A DNA stretch of 64,000 nucleotides from Saccharospirillaceae bacterium (GTDB lineage: Bacteria > Pseudomonadota > Gammaproteobacteria > Pseudomonadales > Oceanobacteraceae). The stretch lies in the NCBI GenBank assembly GCA_022448365.1, contig JAKVCS010000005.1:1-64000 (forward strand), given 5' to 3'. Shown here one piece after another: positions 8,194 to 16,992 of the stretch (position 1 is its first letter; each line of letters starts with the position of its first letter). The position numbers and the translations under genes are program-made. A model generated the notes under the pieces. The model was not told the DNA's origin. It saw only the letters and a program-made list of their open reading frames with translations, and searched no databases.

Positions 8194-9192
8194 ATGAGCA
8201 ACACACCCTGGCAGCATTCATCGCTGCCTGCACTGAAATCAGCCATGATCATTTTGTTGGTTATGCTGGGCTACCTGAACCATGCAACCGCAGACCAAGC
8301 AGACAGCGCTACCGGACACGTTTTAAATCTGACGCCGTCGCAGCAGGCAGCCTTGGCAGCACAATTGTCTCAGGCACAGCGTGATCAACTGGCGCAGGAA
8401 AAAATCGATAATACCAAGCAAAAGTTGTACTCCCCGTTTACGGAGCTTTATATCCTCGGTGAAGTAAAAGATCTGCGTCAGGAAATAGCCGACGTCCGTA
8501 TCGACCTGACAGAAAAAATAGTCGCTAAAGAATTGACGGTCGCTGATCGCGCGTTAGTCTATGCCACCGATACCGTCACTTACTTTTTCTATTTATTAGC
8601 AGGTGCATCGTCACTGCTGGTGATTATTGGCTGGAACTCCCTGCGCGATGTTAAGGAACGGGTTGGCTCATACGCCAACGAAGAAATCAGCCGGATTACC
8701 GAATCGTACGAAGAGCGACTGGCGAACCTGGAAAAAGAGCTACACCGTAAATCACGCCATATAAAAGCGGCGCAGGAAGAGATTGAGTTAACCAACGAAA
8801 TCCATTCCCTGTGGCTGAAAGCCTCACAGGAAAACAGCCCACAGAATAAGATTTCTATTTATGACCAGATCCTGGCATTACGCCCGGAAGATCTGGAAGC
8901 ATTAACCTATAAGGCGGATGCGGCATTATTGCTGGGACAAACCGAATGGGCCACCAGTCTGGCAAATCGGGCACTGGAAATTGATCCGGAAAACAGTCAT
9001 GCCTTTTATCAGCGCGCCTGTGCCTACGCAGAATCCGGATTTATTGAAGAAGCTTTAAGAGATTTAAGCGAAGCCATAAATCGTTCTGAATCGCTCAGAA
9101 TTCAGGCTGGCGAAGACGTCAGCTTCGATAGCCTGAAAGAAAACGAACAATTTACGGAAATGGTGATGATTCAGGAAAAAGAAGACGACTAG
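8194..9192 (+). CDS. TPR-repeat protein with membrane anchor and coiled coil
   Basis: From the ATG at 8194 the product has 332 residues: an N-terminal hydrophobic segment (probable signal or anchor, about 16-32), a Gln/Ala-rich helix, a second membrane segment (about 130-148, FYLLAGASSLLVIIGW), a charged coiled coil (about 155-210) and two or three TPR units at the C-terminus (ALTYKADAALLLGQTEWA; SHAFYQRACAYAESGFIEEA). The frame is open upstream to 8086, but that extension lacks a ribosome-binding site. TPRs are protein-protein scaffolds, so an envelope scaffolding role is inferred. The gene ends 3 bp before the converging hemW stop codon. Confidence 0.8.
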   Translation: MSNTPWQHSSLPALKSAMIILLVMLGYLNHATADQADSATGHVLNLTPSQQAALAAQLSQAQRDQLAQEKIDNTKQKLYSPFTELYILGEVKDLRQEIADVRIDLTEKIVAKELTVADRALVYATDTVTYFFYLLAGASSLLVIIGWNSLRDVKERVGSYANEEISRITESYEERLANLEKELHRKSRHIKAAQEEIELTNEIHSLWLKASQENSPQNKISIYDQILALRPEDLEALTYKADAALLLGQTEWATSLANRALEIDPENSHAFYQRACAYAESGFIEEALRDLSEAINRSESLRIQAGEDVSFDSLKENEQFTEMVMIQEKEDD

Positions 9193-9195
9193 TAT

Positions 9196-10338
9196 TCAGT
9201 CGGTTAAAAATAACGCCAGCACGTCGTTCAGATATTGCTGGCCTTTTTCCGTAGTACTGATGCGTTTATCTATTTTTAGTAACCCCAACCGCTGACCTGT
9301 TTGTAAGGGGCCAGAGACGGCATCAAGTGTCAGGCCGGTATGGGTCTCAAACTGCTCAACCGCAATCCCCTGACGCAGCCTGAGACCGTTCATTAAACAT
9401 TCCAGGCCAATATCTTCCGGATCAATCGTTTGTTTACCGGCAAGAAAGCTCTTATCCGGATTTAAATAGTCTTTTGGTAAACGGGTTTTATTAGTACGCA
9501 GAATGGTATTAGCATCTGCCAGTGTGATTTTACCGTGAGCTCCGGCACCAATACCCAAATAATCCCCAAACTGCCAGTAATTCAGATTGTGCTGAGATGC
9601 CTTCCCAGGCCGACAAAAAGCCGATATTTCGTAATGCTCAAATCCGTGATCCGCCAATAAAGCAAACCCGGATTCCTGAATATCCCAGAGAGTATCATCC
9701 TCTGGTAATACTGGCGGTCGTTTATAAAATTCGGTATTAGGCTCAATCGTCAGTTGATACCAGGACAAGTGGTTTGGCTGAAAACTGAGTGCAGTATTCA
9801 GATCGCTCATCGCCTGTTCCAGAGTTTGCCCCGGCAAGCCATGCATCAGATCGAGATTGAAGTTATCGAATCCGGCTTTTTTTGCTTTGTTAATCGCTGC
9901 TAATGCCTGGTCACCATCATGTACTCTCCCAAGCTTTTGCAAGTGTTGTGGCTGAAAGCTCTGAATACCAATGCTTAACCGATTAATTCCGAGTTTACGA
10001 TAGTCGGAAAATTTCTTCGCCTCGAAGGTACCCGGATTGGCTTCCAGAGTAATTTCAATATCATCGGCAAAGCGTAAACGTTTGGTTAACTCGTGAAATA
10101 GCTGTTCATACGCCTCAGCGGATAGCAGGCTGGGAGTACCACCACCAAAAAAGATACTTTTTATCTCACGCCCCTGAACCCAGGGTAAATCCTGATCGAG
10201 ATCGGCAATGAGCGCCTGAATGTACTCTTTTTCCGGCAGAGTATCGTCCGCTTTATGGGAATTAAAATCACAATACGGGCACTTACGAATGCACCAGGGA
10301 ACATGAATATACAGACTTAGTGGCGGCAGTTGCAGCAT
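9196..10338 (-). CDS. hemW: Radical SAM heme chaperone HemW
   Basis: HemW binds heme and a [4Fe-4S] cluster and is thought to deliver heme to target proteins; it was formerly annotated as an oxygen-independent coproporphyrinogen oxidase. Near the N-terminus the radical SAM motif CIRKCPYC (CxxxCxxC) and the FFGGGTPSLL SAM-binding glycine motif are visible. Other landmarks are SIGIQSF and DLMHGLPGQT. The length of 380 residues is normal. It is the last gene of the metX-metW-DUF4426-rdgB-hemW block, as in Pseudomonas, with one extra gene inserted before it. Confidence 0.95.
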   Translation of the reverse strand: MLQLPPLSLYIHVPWCIRKCPYCDFNSHKADDTLPEKEYIQALIADLDQDLPWVQGREIKSIFFGGGTPSLLSAEAYEQLFHELTKRLRFADDIEITLEANPGTFEAKKFSDYRKLGINRLSIGIQSFQPQHLQKLGRVHDGDQALAAINKAKKAGFDNFNLDLMHGLPGQTLEQAMSDLNTALSFQPNHLSWYQLTIEPNTEFYKRPPVLPEDDTLWDIQESGFALLADHGFEHYEISAFCRPGKASQHNLNYWQFGDYLGIGAGAHGKITLADANTILRTNKTRLPKDYLNPDKSFLAGKQTIDPEDIGLECLMNGLRLRQGIAVEQFETHTGLTLDAVSGPLQTGQRLGLLKIDKRISTTEKGQQYLNDVLALFLTD

Positions 10339-10350
10339 CCGTCAATAACC

Positions 10351-10935
10351 TCAGGCGACGTCTACCGAAGCATCCTGCCCCTGCTGAGCAAGATCCTGCT
10401 TCAGCAGGTCAGCACTCTCCAGCACTTTCAGAATAGAGGCCGCTTTATTGGCCCATTCATTCTTTTCATGGTTCAGGCGCATAATATCTTTTTTCAACTG
10501 CTCAGTCTCAGCAACAAACTGCTGCTTTTCTTCCATCAGCTGAACTTTTTCATCCTGCAGTTGGCTGCGTAATTGCTGCAGTTTTTCAACATCCTGCTCC
10601 AGTCTATTACGTTCCTGTTCTGACTGCTGATGCTCTTGCTTCAACTCGGTGTGTTCCTGCTCCAGCTGATCACGCTCGTGAGTCAACTGGGTCTTTTCAT
10701 GGACGAGTGCTTTTACTTCCTGAGACGTTTCGTCTAATTGAGCGCGCAAAGACAGACGTTCTGCATCGCTTTCTATTAACTGGGCGTTACTGCTCGCAAG
10801 TTGATCCTGCTTTCCTTGCAGAGCATCCTGATTTTCCTTCAGGTCTTCCTGCAACTGCATGTTTTCCAGTTGCAAATCCTCTACCGAAGAAATGGTGTTA
10901 AGAATTTTACGTTCGAGTTGTTCTAAAATATCCAA
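10351..10935 (-). CDS. Long coiled-coil protein with ZapB-like ends
   Basis: This 194-residue protein is almost entirely heptad-repeat coiled coil, very rich in Gln, Glu and Leu. The N-terminus (ILEQLERKILNTISSVEDLQ) and the C-terminal NHEKNEWANKAASIL resemble the two ends of the cell-division factor ZapB, which is only about 80 residues. About 100 extra residues of coiled coil lie between. No signal peptide or membrane segment is present. Translation seems to begin at TTG (10935); no ATG lies nearby. It sits between rdgB and hemW, a pair that is normally adjacent. Assignment to ZapB is an inference from pattern. Confidence 0.6.
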   Translation of the reverse strand: MDILEQLERKILNTISSVEDLQLENMQLQEDLKENQDALQGKQDQLASSNAQLIESDAERLSLRAQLDETSQEVKALVHEKTQLTHERDQLEQEHTELKQEHQQSEQERNRLEQDVEKLQQLRSQLQDEKVQLMEEKQQFVAETEQLKKDIMRLNHEKNEWANKAASILKVLESADLLKQDLAQQGQDASVDVA

Positions 10936-10959
10936 AATAATCGTTCTGCTTCTTCAAAC

Positions 10960-11580
10960 TTATAACTTGATGTTTCTAATCAGTTGTTGCATCGCACTAC
11001 CGCGGTGAGAAATGCGGTTTTTATGTTCTTTAGATAACTCTGCTGCCGTACAATTTTCGCTCTCTACAAAAAACAGCGGATCATAACCAAAGCCTTCACT
11101 ACCTTCAGGGTGAACAAGAATACGGCCTTCCCAACTACCCTGAAATACCTGCGGTGTTGGATCTTCCGCATGACGCATATACACCAGTACACACTGAAAT
11201 CGTGCGCTGCGTTCTGCTTGTGGAACAGCCGCCAATGCCTGTAATAACATCGCGTTATTCGCTGCATCACCACGTTCACTTCCCTGATAACCGGCACGCG
11301 ATGCATAACGGGCACTGTAAATACCCGGAGCTCCCTGAATCGCATCCACTTCGATACCGGAATCGTCAGCCAGCGCTGGCAGACCCGTTTGACGAGCGGC
11401 ATTGCGGGCTTTGATAATGGCATTTTCAACAAAGCTCAAACCATTCTCTTCCGCTTCTTTCACATTAAATTCGTTCTGCGGAATCACTTCGATTTTTTCA
11501 TTGGTGAAGTGGCTGGAAAACATCGCTGAGAATTCACGTAATTTGCCAGCATTACCACTGGCGATCACTATTTTTTTCAT
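10960..11580 (-). CDS. rdgB: dITP/XTP pyrophosphatase (RdgB/HAM1 family)
   Basis: RdgB hydrolyses non-canonical purine triphosphates (dITP, ITP, XTP) to monophosphates and keeps them out of DNA. The N-terminal IVIASGNAGKLREF is the family substrate-binding loop. FVENAIIKARNAA, LADDSGIEVDA and GFGYDPLFF are further signatures, and the C-terminal SHRGSAM completes the fold. The ATG at 11580 gives 206 residues and the canonical N-terminus; the frame is open 24 codons further upstream. It is co-oriented with DUF4426, metW and metX. Confidence 0.95.
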   Translation of the reverse strand: MKKIVIASGNAGKLREFSAMFSSHFTNEKIEVIPQNEFNVKEAEENGLSFVENAIIKARNAARQTGLPALADDSGIEVDAIQGAPGIYSARYASRAGYQGSERGDAANNAMLLQALAAVPQAERSARFQCVLVYMRHAEDPTPQVFQGSWEGRILVHPEGSEGFGYDPLFFVESENCTAAELSKEHKNRISHRGSAMQQLIRNIKL

Positions 11581-11746
11581 ATTATTACACTGAGCCTGCA
11601 ACAGCATTCCTGTATTTATTTTCTGACTGGTGGCAATTACTTCAGTGCCCAATCGGCCGCCGCATCCATGCGCCGAGCGACCAGAAAAAATACAGGAACG
11701 CTATTGCTGATTATCATCTGACACCGAAACGCCGGCGCGTGAGGGA

Positions 11747-12196
11747 TTATTCTTCGTAAAAACGCTGACTGAATTTCACATTAAAGGTGCGCGATTGACC
11801 TTCCGGCGTTGTCTGCAGTGAAATATTGTAAATATCACCGTCATCGAAACGAAAAGTACTGATGTAATAAACCGCATTGTTTTCTTTAATTTCTCTAAAA
11901 TCCAGCGTTTTTGACTGGCCGATTAAATTTCTTAACTGGCCTTCCACTTTACCGGAAACGGGAGACGCCAATGCGTCTTTGCCATTCTTTTTCAGTATCG
12001 AAATACTCAGATAACCCAACGCACCCGAGCGGGTAATGCCATAGGCTTCCGCCACATCGGGTGTCAGGAAAGTTGAGTTCAGGCCGATATAATGAACTTC
12101 GTAATCGCCAAACACCTGTTTCTGCTCTCCGCGATTAAGTGCGAAGCTCATGCATGAAACCAGGGTTAACGCAGCCAGTAGAAATGCTCTCATCAT
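11747..12196 (-). CDS. DUF4426 periplasmic protein
   Basis: This 149-residue protein has a typical Sec signal peptide (about residues 1-19, cleaving after SFA) and a mature beta-rich domain. GDYEVHYIGLNSTFLTPDVA is characteristic of the DUF4426 family. In Pseudomonas the homologue lies between metW and rdgB, as here. The function is unknown. Two consecutive ATG codons (12196 and 12193) could start translation behind a GGAG site. Confidence 0.88.
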   Translation of the reverse strand: MMRAFLLAALTLVSCMSFALNRGEQKQVFGDYEVHYIGLNSTFLTPDVAEAYGITRSGALGYLSISILKKNGKDALASPVSGKVEGQLRNLIGQSKTLDFREIKENNAVYYISTFRFDDGDIYNISLQTTPEGQSRTFNVKFSQRFYEE

Positions 12197-12206
12197 ATAA
12201 TCTCCG

Positions 12207-12824
12207 TTAGCGTCGGGTAATGTGGTAAACCGCGATCTCTCCTAGCATGGCTGGCCAAAGGCGAATCGTCCAGTGTTGTTTATGCTGATCATCAACCACC
12301 GTCTTATTCAAAATTTTGATGCCTTTTTCACGGCACAGAATTTCAAAATCCTTAAAGGTGCACATATGAATGTTTGGCGTGTCATACCAGTTGTATGGCA
12401 GAGTTTCGGACATAGGCATACGGCCCTTTAACATCAGATAAAAGCGAGTGCGCCAATAACCAAAGTTAGGAAAGGTAACAATCGCCTCGTTACCGATACG
12501 CAACATCTCATCCAGCAGCAGATCCGGGCGTTCCACGGCCTGGAGCGCCTGAGTCATAATAACCGTATCGATGCTGTTATCTTTAAAGTTACGTAAGCCA
12601 TTATCCAGATCTTGCTCGATAACGTTGACGCCATTGCGAATACAGGCCGTGATGTTATCCGGATTGATTTCCAGACCATAACCCCGCACGTTTTTGTGAC
12701 GCTGCAAATATTGCAATAACGTTCCCTGACCGCACCCTAAATCCAATACCTGACTGCCGGGTTTAACACCACGCTGAATTAACGCGTGGTCATCACGCAA
12801 TAGTTCACTTGTTGCGCTGGTCAT
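12207..12824 (-). CDS. metW: MetW, methionine biosynthesis methyltransferase-like protein
   Basis: MetW is required with MetX for homoserine acylation in Pseudomonas-type bacteria. It has a class I SAM-methyltransferase fold. The glycine motif [12 protein letters not shown] lies near residue 26, and [12 protein letters not shown] plus NFGYWRTR are family landmarks. The length is 205 residues. Its start codon overlaps the metX stop codon in an ATGA arrangement, so the two are translationally coupled. Confidence 0.95.
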   Translation of the reverse strand: MTSATSELLRDDHALIQRGVKPGSQVLDLGCGQGTLLQYLQRHKNVRGYGLEINPDNITACIRNGVNVIEQDLDNGLRNFKDNSIDTVIMTQALQAVERPDLLLDEMLRIGNEAIVTFPNFGYWRTRFYLMLKGRMPMSETLPYNWYDTPNIHMCTFKDFEILCREKGIKILNKTVVDDQHKQHWTIRLWPAMLGEIAVYHITRR

Positions 12825-13993
12825 GACGCCACTCCTGTCTCAGATACAGTCGGTATATCAGATGCAACTCGTTCCATGTAGGCAGAAAAAATATCCAGAT
12901 AACGAGGGATTGGCAGCAGAAAAGCATCATGACCGCTTTCCGATTCAATACAGGCATAGCTGACATTTTTATCGGCATGAATCAATGCGTCGACAATTTC
13001 CTGTGATCGCTCCGGCGAGAAGCGCCAGTCGGTAGTAAATGACATCACCATAAAATCGCACTGCGCATGACTGAGACATGTTACCAAGTCATTATCATAA
13101 TCAGCGGCCGGATCGAAATAATCCAGTGCTTTGGTCATCAGCATGTAGGTATTGGCATCAAACCGGGTGGAAAATTTCTCACCCTGATAGTGCAAATAGC
13201 TTTCCACCTGAAATTCCGGTGCAAAGCTGTAATTCAGTTTGCCTTCTTTTAATTCACGACCAAATTTCTGTTTCATTGCATCGTCAGACAGATACGTCAG
13301 ATGACCCAGCATACGTGCCTGCATCAGGCCGGTTTTCGGAATGGTGTCATGCTCAAGATAATTACCATCATGGAATTCCGGGTCTTTGGCAATCGCCTGG
13401 CGTGCCACTTCGTTAAAGGCAATATTCTGAGCCGATAACTTTGGTGCCGAAGCAATGACCACCGCATGGCGTAAGCGTTCAGGAAACTGAATTGACCAGC
13501 GCAAAACCTGCATACCACCCAAGCTACCACCAACAACGGCTGCCCATTGCTGAATACCCAACACATCGGCCAGGCGTGCTTGTGAATTAACCCAGTCACG
13601 AACGGCCACTATCGGGAAGTCCGGTCCATATTCTTTGCCAGTCTCGGGATTAATACTGGTGGGCCCGGAAGAACCAGAACAGCCACCGAGATTATTCAGC
13701 GCCACCACAAAAAAGCGGTTGGTATCGATGGCTTTACCCGGCCCAATCGCACTGTCCCACCAGCCTGGCTTTTTGTCGTCCATGCTGTGGTAGCCAGCGG
13801 CGTGATGATCACCGCTTAAAGCATGGCAAATCAGAATGGCGTTGGAATGATCGGCATTCAGCTCACCGTATGTTTCGTACACCAGGTGGTAGCTCGGCAA
13901 CACCCGGCCACTGCGCAGCGTCAGCGGCTGATCAAAGTGATGTACCTGAGGCGTAACCAGGCCAACAGAATCGTTGGGGATTTGTTCCGGCAT
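12821..13993 (-). CDS. metX: Homoserine O-acyltransferase (acetyl or succinyl)
   Basis: MetX acylates homoserine, the first committed step of methionine synthesis. It is an alpha/beta hydrolase with the nucleophile elbow GGSLGGMQ (Ser about 157); the catalytic Asp is late in the sequence and the His is in [26 protein letters not shown] is a family signature. The frame is open to 14095, but the Pseudomonas-like N-terminus ([16 protein letters not shown]) begins at 13993, giving 390 residues. None of the candidate starts has a convincing ribosome-binding site. Whether the donor is acetyl- or succinyl-CoA cannot be read with confidence. Confidence 0.93.
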   Translation of the reverse strand: MPEQIPNDSVGLVTPQVHHFDQPLTLRSGRVLPSYHLVYETYGELNADHSNAILICHALSGDHHAAGYHSMDDKKPGWWDSAIGPGKAIDTNRFFVVALNNLGGCSGSSGPTSINPETGKEYGPDFPIVAVRDWVNSQARLADVLGIQQWAAVVGGSLGGMQVLRWSIQFPERLRHAVVIASAPKLSAQNIAFNEVARQAIAKDPEFHDGNYLEHDTIPKTGLMQARMLGHLTYLSDDAMKQKFGRELKEGKLNYSFAPEFQVESYLHYQGEKFSTRFDANTYMLMTKALDYFDPAADYDNDLVTCLSHAQCDFMVMSFTTDWRFSPERSQEIVDALIHADKNVSYACIESESGHDAFLLPIPRYLDIFSAYMERVASDIPTVSETGVAS

Positions 13994-14165
13994 GACAGTG
14001 GAATCCGTTACAGGAAGTGCAAAGCGCCCGATTTTAGCAGGCCCACCCGCTGTTGTAGAGGACATCGGCGTTTTGCCGCTGAATACCATGACCAACTGCG
14101 TGCACGGCTGGCCTTTCGCAGTCCATAACGTTAGCCTGAAAGTAACAACGACAGAGGACTGAGTG

Positions 14166-14525
14166 ATGGCGTATCGCGAGTTTGTGGGCGTTTATAACGC
14201 AGAGGGTTCACTGTTGGGTGAAATTCGATACTTAATTGGCAAGCTGACCGGAACGCGCACCTGTGCGCTGTGTGATATCAGTCATATATTGGCAGCAGAA
14301 AAAGAGAGTTTCACGGCTTTTAAAGAGAGCTTTCCGGTTCCGTTTTATAATCGTCATCTTGATGAGCTGGAAGCTGCGCAACTGGAATTGGCCCAGAACC
14401 GCGCACCCTGCATTCTTGCTCTTGATGATGATGGCTGGCAGGTAGTCGCAACACGGCAACATCTGGAACAGTGTGGTAAATCGGTTAAAGAATTCACCGC
14501 TCTGATGCAAACTCTGCTGAAATAA
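14166..14525 (+). CDS. Conserved-looking small protein divergent from metX, unknown function
   Basis: This 119-residue soluble protein has no signal peptide or membrane segment. The N-terminal part [20 protein letters not shown] looks like a beta hairpin. A CALC motif (about residues 36-39) and two later cysteines could bind a metal or form a redox pair. AGAGGA precedes the ATG at 14166; a GTG lies 3 bp upstream. It is transcribed away from metX. I do not recognise the family. Confidence 0.7.
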   Translation: MAYREFVGVYNAEGSLLGEIRYLIGKLTGTRTCALCDISHILAAEKESFTAFKESFPVPFYNRHLDELEAAQLELAQNRAPCILALDDDGWQVVATRQHLEQCGKSVKEFTALMQTLLK

Positions 14526-14554
14526 CAGGGCGGTCATGCCTGAAAGTCGGGCGG

Positions 14555-15433
14555 CTACTCCTGCCAATCTGCGAAATGCTGCAGCAAATAATTAATCGCC
14601 AGACGCGCTCTGGCTGGCAGAAATCGACGATTCGGATACACCACCCAGTTGCTAATCCCCTGATACCAATACGGCTCAAGCACCGGCACGGCAATCCCCT
14701 GATCCACCAGCGGCTGAAGATTGCGCCGCGGCATATACGCAATACCCAAGCCATTTTTACAGGCATTCACGAGGGCGTGCTGGTTGTTTGTATGAATACG
14801 GCCACTGACTTTCACTGACAGTGTTCTGTCCGACAGCTGAAACGTCCACTGGTCGTTGTTATAGATACACTGATGCCGACGCAGCTGATCCGGATGCTCA
14901 GGCGCACCAAACTGCTGCAGATATTCCTTGCTCGCAACCGCCATCATTGACCGCTGAACCAGCTTTCTTGCAACCAGCCCGGAGTCCTGTAGCTGGCCAA
15001 AGCGAATGGCAAAATCGAAACCGCTCTCAACAAAGTTGACGATATGCGTATTAAAGTCGAGTTGTAGCTTCAGTTCCGGATGCTGTCGGGCAAATTCCAG
15101 CAATACCGGCATCACATCGGTTTCTGAAAACGTTCCGGCCAAACTGACGCGCAGCACACCGCTGAGCTGATATTGCTGTGATCCCAGCTGTTCATTCGCC
15201 TGTTGTAATCCGTTCAGTAACTCACGGCACTGTTGATAGTACAGATTACCCGCCTCCGTCAGACTGACCAGCCGGGTTGTGCGAGCCACCAATGCTGAGC
15301 CGAGGCGTTGCTCAAGACGAGACACCTGACGGCTGACATGACTGGTGCTGCAACCCAGCTCTTCCGCTGCGGCCGAAAAACCCTGCTTTTCCGCGACGGC
15401 GACAAACTCAATAATTCCATCGAAGCTATCCAC
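14555..15433 (-). CDS. LysR-family transcriptional regulator
   Basis: This 292-residue regulator has a winged helix at residues 5-64 (GFSAAAEELGCSTSHVSRQV) and a periplasmic-binding-protein-like effector domain from about 90. It starts at GTG behind GGAGG. It is divergent from the DJ-1/PfpI gene, the usual arrangement for a LysR regulator and its target. The likely target is therefore that gene, and the effector is unknown. It resembles the CrgA/DsdC-type subgroup often found beside redox or carbonyl-stress genes. Confidence 0.93.
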   Translation of the reverse strand: MDSFDGIIEFVAVAEKQGFSAAAEELGCSTSHVSRQVSRLEQRLGSALVARTTRLVSLTEAGNLYYQQCRELLNGLQQANEQLGSQQYQLSGVLRVSLAGTFSETDVMPVLLEFARQHPELKLQLDFNTHIVNFVESGFDFAIRFGQLQDSGLVARKLVQRSMMAVASKEYLQQFGAPEHPDQLRRHQCIYNNDQWTFQLSDRTLSVKVSGRIHTNNQHALVNACKNGLGIAYMPRRNLQPLVDQGIAVPVLEPYWYQGISNWVVYPNRRFLPARARLAINYLLQHFADWQE

Positions 15434-15549
15434 TGCTCACCCCTCCATTTTTGCCAAGCAGCAATAATGATTTGCCAGTTTTCCGGATTATAACCATTCC
15501 AGCAAAGCTTTAGCATCACTACCGTTAATGCATCAAAGAGGCACACGAT

Positions 15550-16224
15550 ATGAAAAAAGTTCTGATTCCCGTCACTAACCACGCCACGCTGGGCGATACC
15601 GATCAGGCTAACGGCACTTATTCGCCGGAGCTGACCCATGTTGTTGATTTGCTGAATAAAGCCAGTATCGATTACGACATCGTCTCTATTCTGGGCGGTA
15701 AAGCACCGATATACGGTACCGATATCGACAATGATCCGGTTAATGAACGGGTATTAGCCGATGACAACTTCAGCAACCGTATGAACAACACGATCCCGGT
15801 ATCCCAGATCAATATTGATGATTACGCAGCCATCTTCTATCCGGGTGGCTTTGGTCTGTTATCTGATCTGGCAAACAACCAGCAAGTTGCCGACCTGGCC
15901 GCTTCACATTACGAGGCCGGTGGTATTCTGGCGGCAGTATGCCATGGCCCGGCCAGCCTGTTACCGATCACCTTATCGGATGGTGAAAAACTGTTAGCGG
16001 GCAAATCGGTCACAGGCTTCACCCGTGAAGAAGAGGTGGACTTTGGTACCATCAATGACATCCCGTTTCTGCTGGAGGAGGCGCTGGCACGCACAGCCGC
16101 CAGATACTCAAAGGTTCAGCCGTGGGGCGAGTTTGTTATCGAGGATGAACGCGTCATCACCGGTCAGAACCCGTCCAGTGCACACGCAGTTGGTGAAGCA
16201 TTGGTGCGTTCGCTAAACGGCTGA
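15550..16224 (+). CDS. DJ-1/PfpI-family protein (type 1 glutamine amidotransferase-like)
   Basis: This 224-residue protein has the DJ-1/PfpI fold. The nucleophilic cysteine lies in the elbow AAVCHGPAS (Cys about 131), with the conserved acidic residue upstream (YPGGFG near 98-102). Relatives act as glyoxalase III, chaperones or deglycases against carbonyl stress. AGAGG precedes the ATG. The divergent LysR gene probably regulates it. A bidirectional terminator follows. Confidence 0.9.
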   Translation: MKKVLIPVTNHATLGDTDQANGTYSPELTHVVDLLNKASIDYDIVSILGGKAPIYGTDIDNDPVNERVLADDNFSNRMNNTIPVSQINIDDYAAIFYPGGFGLLSDLANNQQVADLAASHYEAGGILAAVCHGPASLLPITLSDGEKLLAGKSVTGFTREEEVDFGTINDIPFLLEEALARTAARYSKVQPWGEFVIEDERVITGQNPSSAHAVGEALVRSLNG

Positions 16225-16260
16225 ATTCCGCGCGCGCCTGATACGTGAAACATCAGCAAC

Positions 16261-16290
16261 AAAAAGCCTGCGATCAACGCAGGCTTTTTC
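16261..16290. terminator. Bidirectional terminator between the DJ-1 and DM13 genes
   Basis: A 12-bp perfect stem (AAAAAGCCTGCG with CGCAGGCTTTTT) and a 5-nt loop carry A and T tracts on both sides. It can serve the converging plus-strand DJ-1 gene and minus-strand DM13 gene. Confidence 0.9.
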
Positions 16291-16312
16291 ATTGTGATCA
16301 GCCACTCGGTGG

Positions 16313-16798
16313 TCAGGGCTTAAACTGCGCGGCTGAAATAAACTGGCCAAATGTCTCACACCAGACAATGGCCGTGTTGTAGTTGTCCAGCGAGATATTT
16401 TTCTGCAACGGCAGGATAAAACGATCAAAAGTGTGCACATCACCCACCCGCACCATCTCTGATTTCAGGCGATTGAAATCGGCCTCGGTTTCAACAAACT
16501 GTGGCGACAAATACAATTTATAGTCTGGCCCTGGTGCCAGTTCACCCTCAAATGCAACAAATCCGTCACCGACACGTAATTTGCCTTCTCCCCAATGAAG
16601 AAAGTCACTGTCTTGCAGATCGCGCTGAAACTCACCGATAAATTCAGTGTGGGTAATTTTCTGCATCATCTCCAGATTATCCGGTGATTCCGGAGCAATC
16701 AGAATCGGCAATGCGTAAATTCCCAGCGCAAAACCAACGAAACCAATGCCGGCGTGACTGATCAATAACCCCAGACTCAGCAATATTTTATTTCGCAT
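16313..16798 (-). CDS. DM13-domain membrane-anchored protein
   Basis: This 161-residue protein has one N-terminal membrane segment (about 8-33). The rest is an extracytoplasmic DM13 domain (about 55-161) with the family features GPDYKLYLSP, a VGDVHTFDRFILPL core, and YNTAIVWCETFGQFISAA at the end. DM13 domains are thought to take part in extracytoplasmic electron transfer through a conserved cysteine, present here in VWCETF. The gene lies next to a Fur-type iron cassette but on the opposite strand. Confidence 0.88.
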   Translation of the reverse strand: MRNKILLSLGLLISHAGIGFVGFALGIYALPILIAPESPDNLEMMQKITHTEFIGEFQRDLQDSDFLHWGEGKLRVGDGFVAFEGELAPGPDYKLYLSPQFVETEADFNRLKSEMVRVGDVHTFDRFILPLQKNISLDNYNTAIVWCETFGQFISAAQFKP

Positions 16799-16963
16799 AA
16801 CAGATCTCTTTTCTCATCAGTGTGAATATTGGTTTCATCAAAATGTTGCAACTATCGTGAATCAGACCGGTATAACCCGTCAACGTTCCTCAAACCGGCC
16901 TTAAAACCACGATTCATTCTGTCGGTTGACTGCGACTCTGGCAGAGGCGCTTTTGACGACATA

Positions 16964-16978
16964 TGATAGTCATTCTCA
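16964..16978 (+). promoter_or_regulatory. Fur box upstream of the AraC/siderophore-uptake cassette
   Basis: TGATAGTCATTCTCA matches the 15-bp 7-1-7 Fur consensus TGATAATCATTATCA at 13 of 15 positions. It ends 14 bp before the start of the PchR-like regulator. Fur-Fe(II) binding here would repress the cassette when iron is plentiful. Confidence 0.75.
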
Positions 16979-16992
16979 TTTAAGAGGCAGAC

